DNA of 64,000 nucleotides from JAFGXF01 sp963732595 (GTDB lineage: Bacteria; Chloroflexota; Anaerolineae; Anaerolineales; Anaerolineaceae), in assembly GCA_963732595.1 (NCBI GenBank), contig CAVSZZ010000001.1:376043-440042 (forward strand), in the 5' to 3' direction. A program made the position numbers and the translations under genes. Within the stretch, counting starts at the first letter, position 1. Each line of letters begins with the position of its first letter. Under the pieces are notes generated by a model. The model did not search any database and was not told the DNA's origin. It worked only from the letters and a program-made list of their open reading frames with translations. Positions 34,525 through 44,239 of this stretch are shown here, piece after piece.

Positions 34525-35673
34525 ATGCAGAAGGCGACTTATCTTCAAACCAAACACCATAATCGCGACCTCGTCCTGCGGACGATCTTCGAGAGTGAAT
34601 CCATCAGCCGGGCCGAGGTAGCCCGTGTCACCCGCCTGACCCGTACGACCGTTTCCGAAGTGGTGAACAGCCTCCTCAAGGAAGGATTGGTCGAAGAGAT
34701 CGGAAAGGGTGAATCCATCGGCGGAAAGACCCCCATCCTGCTGAGTATTGTGGCTGATTCACGTTACATGATCGGGTTGAATCTGGCTCAGGATAAGTTC
34801 GTGGGCGCCATTGTTAACCTGCGGGGTGAGATCAAGGAGATGCTCGAGGTTTCCGTCTTCGACGACGATGGCCAAAAAGCGCTCGAATCTGTCTACCAGA
34901 TCATCAATCAATTGATCCGCCGGAAATACAAGCCCATCATTGGCATTGGTATTGGTACGCCCGGCCTGGTCATGACACGCGAAGGGATCGTGCTCAACGC
35001 GGTCAACCTGGATTGGCAGGACCTGCCCCTCGGCGACCTGCTCCAAAAGAAATTCAAGCTGCCGGTATCCGTCCTCAACGACAGCCAGGCGGCTGCCATT
35101 GGTGAATATGCCTATGGGGGCAAGGCTGAATTCGGCGAAAGCCTGATCGTCGTCAATGTCAAACACGGCATCGGCGCCGGGATCTTGATCAATGGACGGC
35201 TGTTCCAGGGAGATGGCGGCGGTGCCGGCGAGATCGGGCATGTCGTGGTCCAGGAAAATGGCGAACTGTGCCGCTGTGGAAAGCAAGGCTGCCTCGAGAC
35301 AGTGGCCAGTGCCACAGCGGTCCTGCGCCAACTCAAGATGACCTCGATCGACCAGGTGCAGGCTGCCTTCGAAGCCGGCGATGAACGGACGCGCCAGGTC
35401 ATCCTGAAAGCTGGACATTACCTCGGCCTGTCTCTCGCCAACCTGATCGGCATCCTCAACATCCAGCGCATCATGCTGACCGGTGATATGACCCGCTTCG
35501 GGGATACCTGGTTGAATGTCGTGAAAGAAGCCATGCACAGCTCGGCGCTATCACGCCTCTCTGATAACACCCGCATTGAGCTGGGCGTCCTGGATTATCG
35601 GGCAGCCATTCTGGGCACTTCCGCCTTCCCGCTTCTTGATGATTACTCGATCCTGTTCCTGCAGGAAGAATAA
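34525..35673 (+). CDS. ROK-family transcriptional repressor (NagC/XylR type)
   Basis: A 382-residue regulator. Residues 1-75 form a winged helix (ISRAEVARVTRLTRTTVSEV). The rest is a ROK fold with the zinc motif CRCGKQGCLE and GAGEIGH. The phosphate-binding loop is degenerate (IGLNLAQDKFVGAIV in place of GxDxGGT), so it is unlikely to phosphorylate sugar itself and more likely senses an N-acetylated or phosphorylated sugar. First gene of a plus-strand operon; its operator would be 34457-34478. Confidence 0.88.
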   Translation: MQKATYLQTKHHNRDLVLRTIFESESISRAEVARVTRLTRTTVSEVVNSLLKEGLVEEIGKGESIGGKTPILLSIVADSRYMIGLNLAQDKFVGAIVNLRGEIKEMLEVSVFDDDGQKALESVYQIINQLIRRKYKPIIGIGIGTPGLVMTREGIVLNAVNLDWQDLPLGDLLQKKFKLPVSVLNDSQAAAIGEYAYGGKAEFGESLIVVNVKHGIGAGILINGRLFQGDGGGAGEIGHVVVQENGELCRCGKQGCLETVASATAVLRQLKMTSIDQVQAAFEAGDERTRQVILKAGHYLGLSLANLIGILNIQRIMLTGDMTRFGDTWLNVVKEAMHSSALSRLSDNTRIELGVLDYRAAILGTSAFPLLDDYSILFLQEE

Positions 35674-35675
35674 CC

Positions 35676-37061
35676 ATGCAGTTGATCGAGCCTGTAGTCC
35701 CTCCCCCACTCGATCCCGGCTTCCGGCCGGCAGCCCTGGCCAACCACGCCTTTCAAAGCCAGGTGCGATCCGTCGGGGTACCGGCCATCTTCGGGCTTGA
35801 AAGAAGTGGTGGAGAAGTCTCCAGGTATTCTATAAACCTCTATCCGGTAGATCACCCGGACTTCAGCTTAAACCTCACTTACACTGAACGCATCTTGAAA
35901 TTCCTGCTCTGGCAGCGGGGCGCCCACACCGTTTATTTTGGGGGTCCCCGCGATGTCGCCGGACATTTAATCCACACCTACTCAAGCTCAGGCGAGAGAC
36001 AGTTCGACTGCCGGTTCCTGGGTGAACAGGTCTACGAAAAGCCATTCTCGGTCGTCGCCTGCGGCGTCCATGAAGTCCCGGCCGCCCGCGAGAGCGGAAA
36101 ACCACTTGGCCGCAATCTGGACGGGTACCGGATCGGTTTCGACCTGGGCGCCTCGGATCGCAAGGTCAGCGCCGTGGTGGAAGGGGTGCCCATCTTCAGC
36201 GAAGAGGTGGTCTGGGAACCCCGTCAGAATTCCGATCCGGAGTACCACTACCGCGAGATCATGGCAGCCATCCGGACCGCAGCTGGCAAGATGCCGCGCG
36301 TGGATGCGATCGGCGGCAGCTCCGCCGGAATCTACATCGACAACCGCCCCATGGTTGCTTCACTGTTCCGCGGCATTCCTGCGGAAAAATTCCCCTTGAT
36401 CCGGGACCTGTTCCTGCGTATCAGGTCTGAATTGGGCGTCCCGCTGGAAGTGATCAACGACGGCGATGTGACCGCCCTGGCTGGCTCGATGGCGATCGGG
36501 GATAACGGTATCCTGGGCATCGCGATGGGTTCGAGCCAGGCGGCGGGTTACGTGAACCTGGAAGGGCACATCATGGGCTGGTTGAATGAGCTGGCATTCT
36601 CCCCGGTTGACTACAGCCCGAGCGCGCCGGTCGAAGAGTGGTCTGGCGACCGTGGCTGCGGGGCTTCCTATTTCTCACAACAGTGCGTCTTCCGCCTGGC
36701 GCAGACCACCGGCATCCGGGTGCCCGTGGATAGGCCGGATGTCGACCGGCTGGCGTTCGTCCAGGAAAGGCTGGAATCCGGCCATGAGGATGCGCTGCAG
36801 ATCTGGCAGAGCATGGGTGTCTACCTGGGATACGGCATCGCCCAGTATGCCGACTTCTACGACATCAAGCATGTGTTGATCCTGGGCCGATGCACGTCCG
36901 GCAGCGCCGGCACCTTGCTGGTGGAAGGCGCGAAAAACGTCCTGCGGGCTGAATTCCCGAAACTTTCGGGCAGGATCAGCCTGCATCTACCCGATGAAAA
37001 AATCCGCCGGGTCGGTCAATCCGTCGCGGCAGCCAGCCTGCCCCATTCTGTAACCAGGTGA
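35676..37061 (+). CDS. ROK/hexokinase-like protein, probable sugar kinase
   Basis: A 461-residue protein with an ASKHA-type nucleotide fold: phosphate-1 loop IGFDLGASDRKVSAVVEG (near residue 155), a connect/phosphate-2 region EVINDGDVTALAGSM and IAMGSSQAAGYVN. It lacks the ROK zinc motif; a different Cys pair, RGCGASYFSQQC, is present. About 140 extra N-terminal residues precede the ATPase core. In this cluster it could phosphorylate glucosamine or a similar sugar. It starts three bases after the repressor stop. Confidence 0.6.
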   Translation: MQLIEPVVPPPLDPGFRPAALANHAFQSQVRSVGVPAIFGLERSGGEVSRYSINLYPVDHPDFSLNLTYTERILKFLLWQRGAHTVYFGGPRDVAGHLIHTYSSSGERQFDCRFLGEQVYEKPFSVVACGVHEVPAARESGKPLGRNLDGYRIGFDLGASDRKVSAVVEGVPIFSEEVVWEPRQNSDPEYHYREIMAAIRTAAGKMPRVDAIGGSSAGIYIDNRPMVASLFRGIPAEKFPLIRDLFLRIRSELGVPLEVINDGDVTALAGSMAIGDNGILGIAMGSSQAAGYVNLEGHIMGWLNELAFSPVDYSPSAPVEEWSGDRGCGASYFSQQCVFRLAQTTGIRVPVDRPDVDRLAFVQERLESGHEDALQIWQSMGVYLGYGIAQYADFYDIKHVLILGRCTSGSAGTLLVEGAKNVLRAEFPKLSGRISLHLPDEKIRRVGQSVAAASLPHSVTR

Positions 37062-37063
37062 AT

Positions 37064-37957
37064 ATGAACCTTCATCAAAAGACAGCTGAAATTTACATTC
37101 CTGATGGACAACCGGCCGGGCAGGCCCTCGGACGGACGACGCACCTCTGTATTTCAGCCCACCAGGATGACATCGAGATCATGGCCGCCGGGCCGATCCT
37201 GGAATGCTTCCAGCAGAAGGAAAAATGGTTCACCGGCGCCGTCATCAGCGACGGGCGCGGGTCCCCGCGGGCTGGACGCTACAAAGACTACAGCGATGAG
37301 GAAATGCGGCTGGTGCGTATGCAGGAACAGCGTAAAGCGGCTCTTATTGGCGAGTATGCAGCATTGGTGATGTTCGATCATCCCAGCACGGCCATCAAGG
37401 ATGCCAGCCGGCCGGAAGTGGTCGAAGATCTCACCGCGCTCCTTCAAGCAACCCGCCCGCAAGTTATCTATACGCATAACCTGGCCGACAAGCACGACAC
37501 CCACGTGGCTGTAGCGCTGCGGGTCATCCAGGCACTGCGCGGTTTGCCGCAGGAAGATTTACCTGCCCGCCTGCTGGGCTGCGAAGTCTGGCGGGGTCTG
37601 GATTGGATGATCGATGCGGATAAAGTCCTGATGGACCTTACCGGCCAGGAAAATCTGCAATCCGCGCTGCTGGGCGTCTTCGATTCACAGATCGCCGGTG
37701 GCAAGCGCTACGACCTGGCCTCACTGGGCCGCCGCCGGGCGAATGCCACTTATTTTGAATCTCACGAAGTGGACAGCATGAACGGACTTTCCTTTGCGAT
37801 GGACATGACCCCCCTGATCCAGAATGCCCGCATGGATCCGGTGGCATTTATCCACGAATACATCCAGCGCTTTGAAGCGGATGTTCGCGAAAGAATTGGC
37901 AGGTTGAAGTCAATCATGAATAAGCCGGGTATCAACCTAATTCAGGAAGGAGGATGA
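37064..37957 (+). CDS. PIG-L/LmbE-family zinc deacetylase
   Basis: A 297-residue enzyme from ATG 37064 (a GTG at 37058 is also possible). Zinc and catalytic residues are visible: ISAHQDDIEIMA corresponds to the AHPDDE motif, and HNLADKHDTHVAVALRV gives HxxxDxHxxH. Members remove N-acetyl groups from GlcNAc-inositol, mycothiol precursors, chitobiose and other sugars. Here the neighbours argue for deacetylation of an imported N-acetylglucosamine saccharide. The operon lacks a NagA-type deacetylase. Confidence 0.82.
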   Translation: MNLHQKTAEIYIPDGQPAGQALGRTTHLCISAHQDDIEIMAAGPILECFQQKEKWFTGAVISDGRGSPRAGRYKDYSDEEMRLVRMQEQRKAALIGEYAALVMFDHPSTAIKDASRPEVVEDLTALLQATRPQVIYTHNLADKHDTHVAVALRVIQALRGLPQEDLPARLLGCEVWRGLDWMIDADKVLMDLTGQENLQSALLGVFDSQIAGGKRYDLASLGRRRANATYFESHEVDSMNGLSFAMDMTPLIQNARMDPVAFIHEYIQRFEADVRERIGRLKSIMNKPGINLIQEGG

Positions 37958-38023
37958 GAAGAGAATCACAAATTTCAGGTCGTGTAATTTTCAATCATAC
38001 TAAAATCGATAGGAGAAAAGAAG

Positions 38024-39388
38024 ATGCACAAGAAACAGATGTTTATCATATCCATCCTGCTGCTGGCCAGCCTTGTTCTGTCAGCCTGCGGCGGAGCCGA
38101 ACCAGTCGTCGAGACCGAAGCCCCGGTGGTGGAAGAGCCGGCTGACCGAAGTCCCGGCGAGCCGAACCGGTCACCCTGAAGATCTATCTGCTCGACTACA
38201 CCCCGGATACGATCACCTGGTTGAAGGAAGAGATCAATCCCGCCTTCGAAGCCGACCAACCCCGGTGTGACCGTTGAGATCACCGAAGGTTCCTGGTCCG
38301 GTTGGGACACGACCTTCAGCGGTTTCTTCGCTGCCGGAGAAGGTCCCGACATCATCAACCTGGGCTCGGAAATGAACACCCTGTACGGCGAGAGCCTGGC
38401 TGACATGGATGCCCTCCTGGGCGAAGCTGCCTGGCCGGATATCAAGAACTTCGGCCCGGCGCTCGAGAATGCCAAGTATCGAGGGCAAGCTACGCGGCCT
38501 GCCGATCTTCACCGCCCCGCGCTACGTCTTCTGCCGCACCGACCTGATGGAAGCTGCCGGCTGGACAGGCGGAACCCCGCAGAACTTCGACGATTGGATA
38601 GACCTTCGCCAAGCAGGCCTCCGATCATTGATCCGGCCACCAATTCGCTGTCCCAGCAGGCGCTCGTGCCGGTTGATGCCGGCTCCATGGCTGACTGGCA
38701 GTGGTGGCTGCTGGTGTTCTACTCCCTCGGCGGAGAGCTCTACAAAGCCGATGGCACGCCCAACTTCGATTCACCCGAAGCCCTGGCCACCACCGAGTTC
38801 ATGCTCGAGATGCGCCAGGCCACCTACGGCCCGGCCGCCGACGCGGTGGGCGCCCTGCCCGTCGGACAAGGTTCGGTCATCGACGTGAATGATGCCACCG
38901 GTATGGATAACGGCGCCGTCTGCCTGGCCCACTCCGGCTGGGCTGCACCCGCCTTCGACCGCCCGATCTGGGAGAAGGTCTCAATCGATCCGTTCTATGG
39001 TGATCCCGCCAACTTCCCGAACAGCAAGCCGGTCGTGCTGGCCTTCAATGACTGGCTGGCCGTGGCCGACTACAGCAAGAACAAGGAACTGGCCGCCGAA
39101 TGGCTGAAGGTTGCCTTCAGCAAGGAAGCCAACCACAAGTGGAACGAGACCATGGGCTTGATCCCATCCCGCAATGATGCCCAGTACGGCTACGTGACCG
39201 AGTCCGCGCAGTTGAAGCGCGAAGCCGAACTGGCTGCCCAGTACGGCGTTGGTTTCGCCGGCATCCTCGAAGCCGCCAAACTCTCGACCATCATGCAGAC
39301 CGCCCTCGGTCAACTGATCACCGAGGAACTCACTCCGGCCGAAGTCGTGGCCAAGATCCAGGAAGAATACCTGGCTGCCCTTAAGTAA
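38024..39388 (+). CDS. Sugar ABC transporter substrate-binding lipoprotein, reading frame broken
   Basis: A family-1 (MalE/UgpB-like) binding protein. The start ATG 38024 follows AGGAGAAAAG and encodes a lipoprotein signal ending VLSACGGAE. The frame is then interrupted several times by single-base changes between about 38140 and 38630: fragment 2 reads KIYLLDYTPDTITWLKEE, fragment 3 NPGVTVEITEGSW onwards, fragment 4 EGKLRGLPIFTAPRYVF, then a clean frame from about 38625 to 39388. All fragments are from one protein in the right order. Clustering of indels suggests sequence error; a real pseudogene is possible. Together with two permeases it would import an oligosaccharide. Confidence 0.78.
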
Positions 39389-39463
39389 TCTCAAGGGTTA
39401 TACTGCTGGTTGGGCGGGGCTGGCCACCTGCCCAACCAGCGTCCCGGAAATAGAGGAAAAGAC

Positions 39464-40618
39464 ATGCCGCAGAATCCCTACCTTAACGTCCTCCTCACCG
39501 CACTTATTGCCGTTTTATTCATTATCGCCTGCTGCTATGGGTTGGGCTACCTGGCCCGCCTGGTGGCGAAGCTCGCCAAAACTTCCCCGAAGGTGCAGGC
39601 GAACACTTTTGCCGGATACTTCTTCGCCGCGCCCTGGATCGTGGGTTTCCTGATCTTCGTGCTCGTGCCGCTGGGTTTTTCACTTTACTGGAGCTTCACC
39701 GACTACCGCGTGACGGAGAGCGGCCCGGCTGAATTTGTCGGCCTGACGAACTACATCACGCTGTTGTTCAACGACGATAACTTCCGCGCCTCGCTGATCA
39801 ACACACTCTACCTGACCGTGGTCGGGTTGCCGTTGCAGCTGGGTGTCGCACTGGGTCTGGCTGTCATGCTCAACCAGAAGATCAAGGGAGAGCGCATCTT
39901 CCGCATGGCCTTCTACCTGCCGGTGGTCCTGGGCTTCAACACGGCGGTGCTGCTGGCCTGGCGCCTGATGCTGAATACCGGCACCGGTATTATCAACCAG
40001 CTCATCCGGGCGGTCACGAACGGCGTCCCGCTGATCGGCTACGTCAGTCGTGCCTTTATCTACGTGCAGGAGATCGCTGCGGCTTTCTTCCTGGGCTTGA
40101 ATACCGGCAAGTACAGCCTGATGCAGAAGGTCATCGAAGCCGGCTTCCCAGCCGCCAACCGCGTCCCGCTGTGGGTGCAGAGCCCGCTGTGGTCGAAGAT
40201 GTCGGTCGTGCTGCTGATGGTGTGGGGCTGCGGCACGATGATGCTGATCTTCCTGGTCGGGTTGAATAACATCCCCAAGGAAATGCAGGAGGCTGCCAAG
40301 GTCGATGGCGCCTCCAACTGGCAGCGCTTCTGGAAGATCACCTTCCCGCTGTTGACCCCCTACATCTTCTACAACCTGGTGGTCGGGTTGATCAGCGCGC
40401 TGCAGATCTTCGAACCGATCTTCGTGCTCTACCGTGATAACCAGCCGCTGCTGCCCTCCACCATCTCGATGGTCTACTATCTTTGGCAGAAGAGCTTCAG
40501 CCACTTCGAGATCGGATACGGCTCGGCCATCTCATGGATCATCCTGGTCATCATCCTGGTCGCCACCCTGATCCAGTTCAAATGGCAGAACCGCTGGGTG
40601 ACCTACGACATCTACTAG
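39464..40618 (+). CDS. Sugar ABC transporter permease (MalF/UgpA-like)
   Basis: A 384-residue inner-membrane permease from ATG 39464 (MPQNPYLNVLLTAL). An extra N-terminal helix precedes the usual core. Coupling motif EMQEAAKVDGASNWQRFWKITFP is the EAA loop that contacts the ATPase. No ATPase gene is in the cluster, so a shared MsmX-type ATPase from elsewhere is expected. It follows the binding protein by 75 bases. Confidence 0.85.
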   Translation: MPQNPYLNVLLTALIAVLFIIACCYGLGYLARLVAKLAKTSPKVQANTFAGYFFAAPWIVGFLIFVLVPLGFSLYWSFTDYRVTESGPAEFVGLTNYITLLFNDDNFRASLINTLYLTVVGLPLQLGVALGLAVMLNQKIKGERIFRMAFYLPVVLGFNTAVLLAWRLMLNTGTGIINQLIRAVTNGVPLIGYVSRAFIYVQEIAAAFFLGLNTGKYSLMQKVIEAGFPAANRVPLWVQSPLWSKMSVVLLMVWGCGTMMLIFLVGLNNIPKEMQEAAKVDGASNWQRFWKITFPLLTPYIFYNLVVGLISALQIFEPIFVLYRDNQPLLPSTISMVYYLWQKSFSHFEIGYGSAISWIILVIILVATLIQFKWQNRWVTYDIY

Positions 40619-40627
40619 GAGCAGTCC

Positions 40628-41470
40628 ATGAAAATTTACTGGCCGATCATCAAAAGCTTTCTTCTCTACCTGCTGCTGACCTTTGCCACCCTGCTGATGA
40701 GCTTCCCGTTGTTCTGGATGATCTCCTCGTCGCTGAAGACACTGGAGGAGACCAACTCGCCTGGCATCATCTGGTTACCTGAGCACGCCACCCTGCAGGC
40801 TTACCTGGGCATCTTCCAGAATACCGATTTCCTGCGCGCTTACTTCAACTCGGTCTTCTATGTCAGCCTGGCCCTGGCCGGTACCTTGATCTCGATCGCG
40901 GCCGTTTCCTACGCTTTCAGTCGTGTGGACTGGCCTGGACGCAACCTGGTCTTCTTCCTGATGCTCTCAACCATGATGATCCCCTCCCAGGCATTGATCG
41001 TCCCGCAATACGTTTTCTTTAACAAGATCGATTGGGTGGGCACCTTCAACCCGATCATCATTCCCGGCTTCTTCGCCGGTGGGGCGGCCATGGTCTTCCT
41101 GCTGCGCCAATCGATGGCCCAGATCCCGAAGGAGCTGGATGAATCGGCCATGATGGACGGCGCCAGCCACGTGCAGATCTGGTGGCAGCTGGTGGTCCCA
41201 CTGGTGCGTTCACCGCTGGCAGCCATCGCCACTTTCCTGTTCGTCGGGTTGTGGAACAACCTGCTCACCCCGCTCATGTACCTGCAAACGGTCGACATGT
41301 ACACCCTGCCGGTCTACGTGGCGACGCTCTATAATATCAACAATACCGTGCAACAGTGGCCGACCATCATGACCGCGGCCGTACTGACAACCATCCCGCT
41401 GATCATTATCTTCTTCTTCGCCCAGAAGTACATCCTGGAGAGCGTGGTGGTCACCGGGCTGAAAGGGTAG
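40628..41470 (+). CDS. Sugar ABC transporter permease (MalG/UgpE-like)
   Basis: A 280-residue permease, six helices, with EAA loop ELDESAMMDGASHVQIWWQLVVP. It is nine bases after the first permease, with GGAGCAG as ribosome site. Partner of the product at 39464. Confidence 0.88.
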   Translation: MKIYWPIIKSFLLYLLLTFATLLMSFPLFWMISSSLKTLEETNSPGIIWLPEHATLQAYLGIFQNTDFLRAYFNSVFYVSLALAGTLISIAAVSYAFSRVDWPGRNLVFFLMLSTMMIPSQALIVPQYVFFNKIDWVGTFNPIIIPGFFAGGAAMVFLLRQSMAQIPKELDESAMMDGASHVQIWWQLVVPLVRSPLAAIATFLFVGLWNNLLTPLMYLQTVDMYTLPVYVATLYNINNTVQQWPTIMTAAVLTTIPLIIIFFFAQKYILESVVVTGLKG

Positions 41471-41471
41471 C

Positions 41472-43061
41472 TTGGATCCAAACCATTCGATCGGTCAGAG
41501 ACTCGTGCTCGCATTCCATGGGAAGGAAGCTCCTTCCACCGACCTCGTGGATGCATTCGACCGGTATCGCCCATCCGGTGTCACGCTCTTCCGCAGTCAA
41601 AATATCGGCACCCCCGCCCAGATCAGGGCTCTTACCGCATCCTTGCAAACACTGGCCAGGCAGCTGGACTTAAGTCCCCTGTTGATCGGCGCCGACCAGG
41701 AAGGCGGCCAGTTGATGGCGATCGGTGACGGCACTCCCCTGCCCGGCAACATGGCACTTGGTGCCACCCGCTCCACCGAACTGGCCTATGAAGCCGGCGT
41801 CGTACTTGGCCGGGAGCTGGCCAGCCTCGGGATTAACATCAACTACGCACCCTGCGTGGATGTAAATGTCAACCCGTACAACCCGGTGGTCGGGATCCGT
41901 TCGTTCGGCGAGGATCCCAGGCTGGTGGGCGAGCTCTCCGCAGCCATGATCCGCGGGATCCAGTCCCAGGGGGTGGCCGCCACTGCCAAACACTTCCCCG
42001 GCCACGGGGATACGACCGGTGACTCACACCACGGTCTGCCGGAGATCCCGCATTCGATCGAAAGACTTCGCGCAGTGGAGCTGCAGCCGTTCATCGCAGC
42101 CATTCAAGCGAATGTCAGGATGGTGATGACCGCTCATATCGGCATCCCGGCCATCGACGGCCCGGATGCACCTCCGGCAACCCTGTCGGAGAAGGTCATC
42201 AGCGGATTGCTGCGCCGCGAGCTCGGTTACGACGGTGTCATCATCTCTGACGCGTTGGATATGCGCGCCATCGGTCAGGGGACCCAGCTCGGGTCAAATG
42301 CCCTGCGCGCAGTGAAAGCCGGTGTGGATCTACTGCTCATCAGCGCGGATACGCAGGATCAACAACGTGTCTATGAAGCTTTGTTGAAAGCCCGCCAGAC
42401 CGGCGAACTCACAGACAGTGAGATGCAGACCTCACTCACCCGAATCAATTCCTTGAAAGATTGGTTGAGAAAACAGCCTCCAGCTCCTGATCTGAGCGTG
42501 CTCCAATGCGCAAATCACCGAAAGATCGCGGATGAGATTGCCCAGCGGTCCATCACGCTCGTGCGGGATCAATCAAACCTGTTACCCATCCGGCTGGACC
42601 CGGAAAAACAGATCGCGGTCGTTGTACCCCTGCCGCAGGATCTCACGCCGGCGGATACCTCCTCACATGTGAAACCCAGGCTCGCCGAGTCGCTGCGCAC
42701 CTACCACCCTCGCGTGATTGAGATCCCCATCTCAATGGATCCCGGCGAAGAGGAATTGACGGAGATCATTCAGCACCTGGAGGGGTGCGACCTGGTCGTG
42801 ATCGGTACGATCAATGCCTTCACCCAGAAAGGCCAGGAGACCCTGGTCCGCAGCGTGTTGCTCAAAGGAATCCCACTCATCATCATTGCCATGCGTCTGC
42901 CCTATGACCTGATGGCTTTCCCGGAAGCGCCCACTTACCTGTGCACCTACAGCATCCTGGAGCCTTCCATGCGTGCGGTGGCTGGTGCCCTCTTCGGTCA
43001 GGTCGGTATTCCCGGACAACTTCCGGTAACGATCCCGGCTTCCACAAGCTCAAAAACATAA
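41472..43061 (+). CDS. Family 3 glycoside hydrolase, beta-N-acetylhexosaminidase (NagZ-like)
   Basis: A 529-residue GH3 enzyme starting at TTG 41472. NagZ hallmarks: LIGADQEGGQLMAIG, the KHFPGHGDTTGDSHHGLPE His/Asp dyad, and VIISDALDMRAIGQ with the nucleophile Asp. A C-terminal domain of about 190 residues (from 340) makes it longer than E. coli NagZ (341). It has no signal peptide, so it acts inside on an imported disaccharide or muropeptide sugar. It begins two bases after the permease stop. Confidence 0.85.
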   Translation: MDPNHSIGQRLVLAFHGKEAPSTDLVDAFDRYRPSGVTLFRSQNIGTPAQIRALTASLQTLARQLDLSPLLIGADQEGGQLMAIGDGTPLPGNMALGATRSTELAYEAGVVLGRELASLGININYAPCVDVNVNPYNPVVGIRSFGEDPRLVGELSAAMIRGIQSQGVAATAKHFPGHGDTTGDSHHGLPEIPHSIERLRAVELQPFIAAIQANVRMVMTAHIGIPAIDGPDAPPATLSEKVISGLLRRELGYDGVIISDALDMRAIGQGTQLGSNALRAVKAGVDLLLISADTQDQQRVYEALLKARQTGELTDSEMQTSLTRINSLKDWLRKQPPAPDLSVLQCANHRKIADEIAQRSITLVRDQSNLLPIRLDPEKQIAVVVPLPQDLTPADTSSHVKPRLAESLRTYHPRVIEIPISMDPGEEELTEIIQHLEGCDLVVIGTINAFTQKGQETLVRSVLLKGIPLIIIAMRLPYDLMAFPEAPTYLCTYSILEPSMRAVAGALFGQVGIPGQLPVTIPASTSSKT

Positions 43062-43076
43062 ACTGGAGCAACCGGC

Positions 43077-44114
43077 ATGTCCCTTCATTCTGAAATACTC
43101 GAACAACCCGATCGGATCCGGTCCCTGCTGGCTGCGCGCAGGGGGACAACGCTGCGGATTGCACAGGCCATCCAAAAGCGCCAGGTGCGGTATGTATTTC
43201 TGGCTGCCCGCGGCACCTCCGACAATGCGGGCAGGTATGCCAATTACCTGCTGGGCGCCAGGAACGGTCTGCCACTGGCGCTGGCAACCCCCTCCCTGTT
43301 CACCTATTACAAACAGCCGCCAAAGCTGAAAGACGCGCTGGTGATCGGCATCTCGCAATCCGGCCAGTCACCCGATATCGTCAGCGTCCTGGCGGAAGCC
43401 CGGCGTCAGGGCTGCCTTACACTGACCATCACCAACGAGGTGAGCTCGCCCCTCGCTGCGGTTTCGGATTTCGTCCTGCCGCTCGGAGCCGGGAAAGAAA
43501 AAGCGGTCGCCGCGACCAAGACCTACACCTGTGAATTGATGGCGATTGCCATGCTGTCCACAGCATTAAGTGGGCAGGATGAACCCTGGGGGGAGCTCGA
43601 AAAAGTTGGGGATTGGATGGGTACAGCTCTCGAACAGGATGCACGCATCGCCGAAGCCATTCAGCGATACCGGTATATCGGTCAGACCGTTGTGCTGGGG
43701 CGGGGTTTCAACTATGCCACCGCTTTCGAATGGGCTCTCAAGCTCAAGGAATTGACCTACCTGATCGCGGAACCATATTCCTCGGCCGACTTTCTTCACG
43801 GCCCGATCGCCATGCTGGAAAGAGGATTTCCGGTCATGGCAGTTGCCTCCCGCGGCAAAGTACTCGCCCCGATGGTACAGATGATCCGGCAGTTGAAGCG
43901 CGACTACCAGGCTGAGCTGGTGGTGATCTCCAACGATCCACGAGCCCTGGCACTGGCCAGCACGCGCCTGGTCATCCCGGCTGATGTTCCGGAATGGCTG
44001 TCGCCACTGATCAACATCCTGCCGGCGCAGCTGTTCGCCTATCATCTCACACGCGCAAAGGGAATCGACCCTGATCATCCGAGGAGCATCCAGAAGGTGA
44101 CGGAGACAAGGTAA
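43077..44114 (+). CDS. SIS-domain sugar isomerase/deaminase (GlmS-C/AgaS/GlmD-like)
   Basis: A 345-residue protein with two SIS domains and no glutaminase part. SIS motifs: FLAARGTSDNAGRYANYLL, VIGISQSGQSPDIVSVL and RGFNYATAFEWALKLKELTY, the last close to GlmS. Proteins of this design deaminate glucosamine-6-phosphate (archaeal GlmD) or galactosamine-6-phosphate (AgaS). With no NagB in the cluster it is the best candidate to deliver fructose-6-phosphate. Last gene of the operon, 15 bases after GH3. Confidence 0.82.
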   Translation: MSLHSEILEQPDRIRSLLAARRGTTLRIAQAIQKRQVRYVFLAARGTSDNAGRYANYLLGARNGLPLALATPSLFTYYKQPPKLKDALVIGISQSGQSPDIVSVLAEARRQGCLTLTITNEVSSPLAAVSDFVLPLGAGKEKAVAATKTYTCELMAIAMLSTALSGQDEPWGELEKVGDWMGTALEQDARIAEAIQRYRYIGQTVVLGRGFNYATAFEWALKLKELTYLIAEPYSSADFLHGPIAMLERGFPVMAVASRGKVLAPMVQMIRQLKRDYQAELVVISNDPRALALASTRLVIPADVPEWLSPLINILPAQLFAYHLTRAKGIDPDHPRSIQKVTETR

Positions 44115-44239
44115 ATGCTTTAAGTCATATCTTGACACTCCTCACCCGAGATGATAAAGTTCTCTGCTGTGTTCCAAATATCATTTCACCCCATCATTTT
44201 AACCAAGTTCATAAAGCATCACCATCAAGGAGCGTGAGC

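Noticed and set aside
34759..35538. 259-codon minus-strand frame opposite the ROK repressor
   Set aside because: Antisense shadow; the plus frame has the ROK zinc motif and a ribosome-coupled neighbour.
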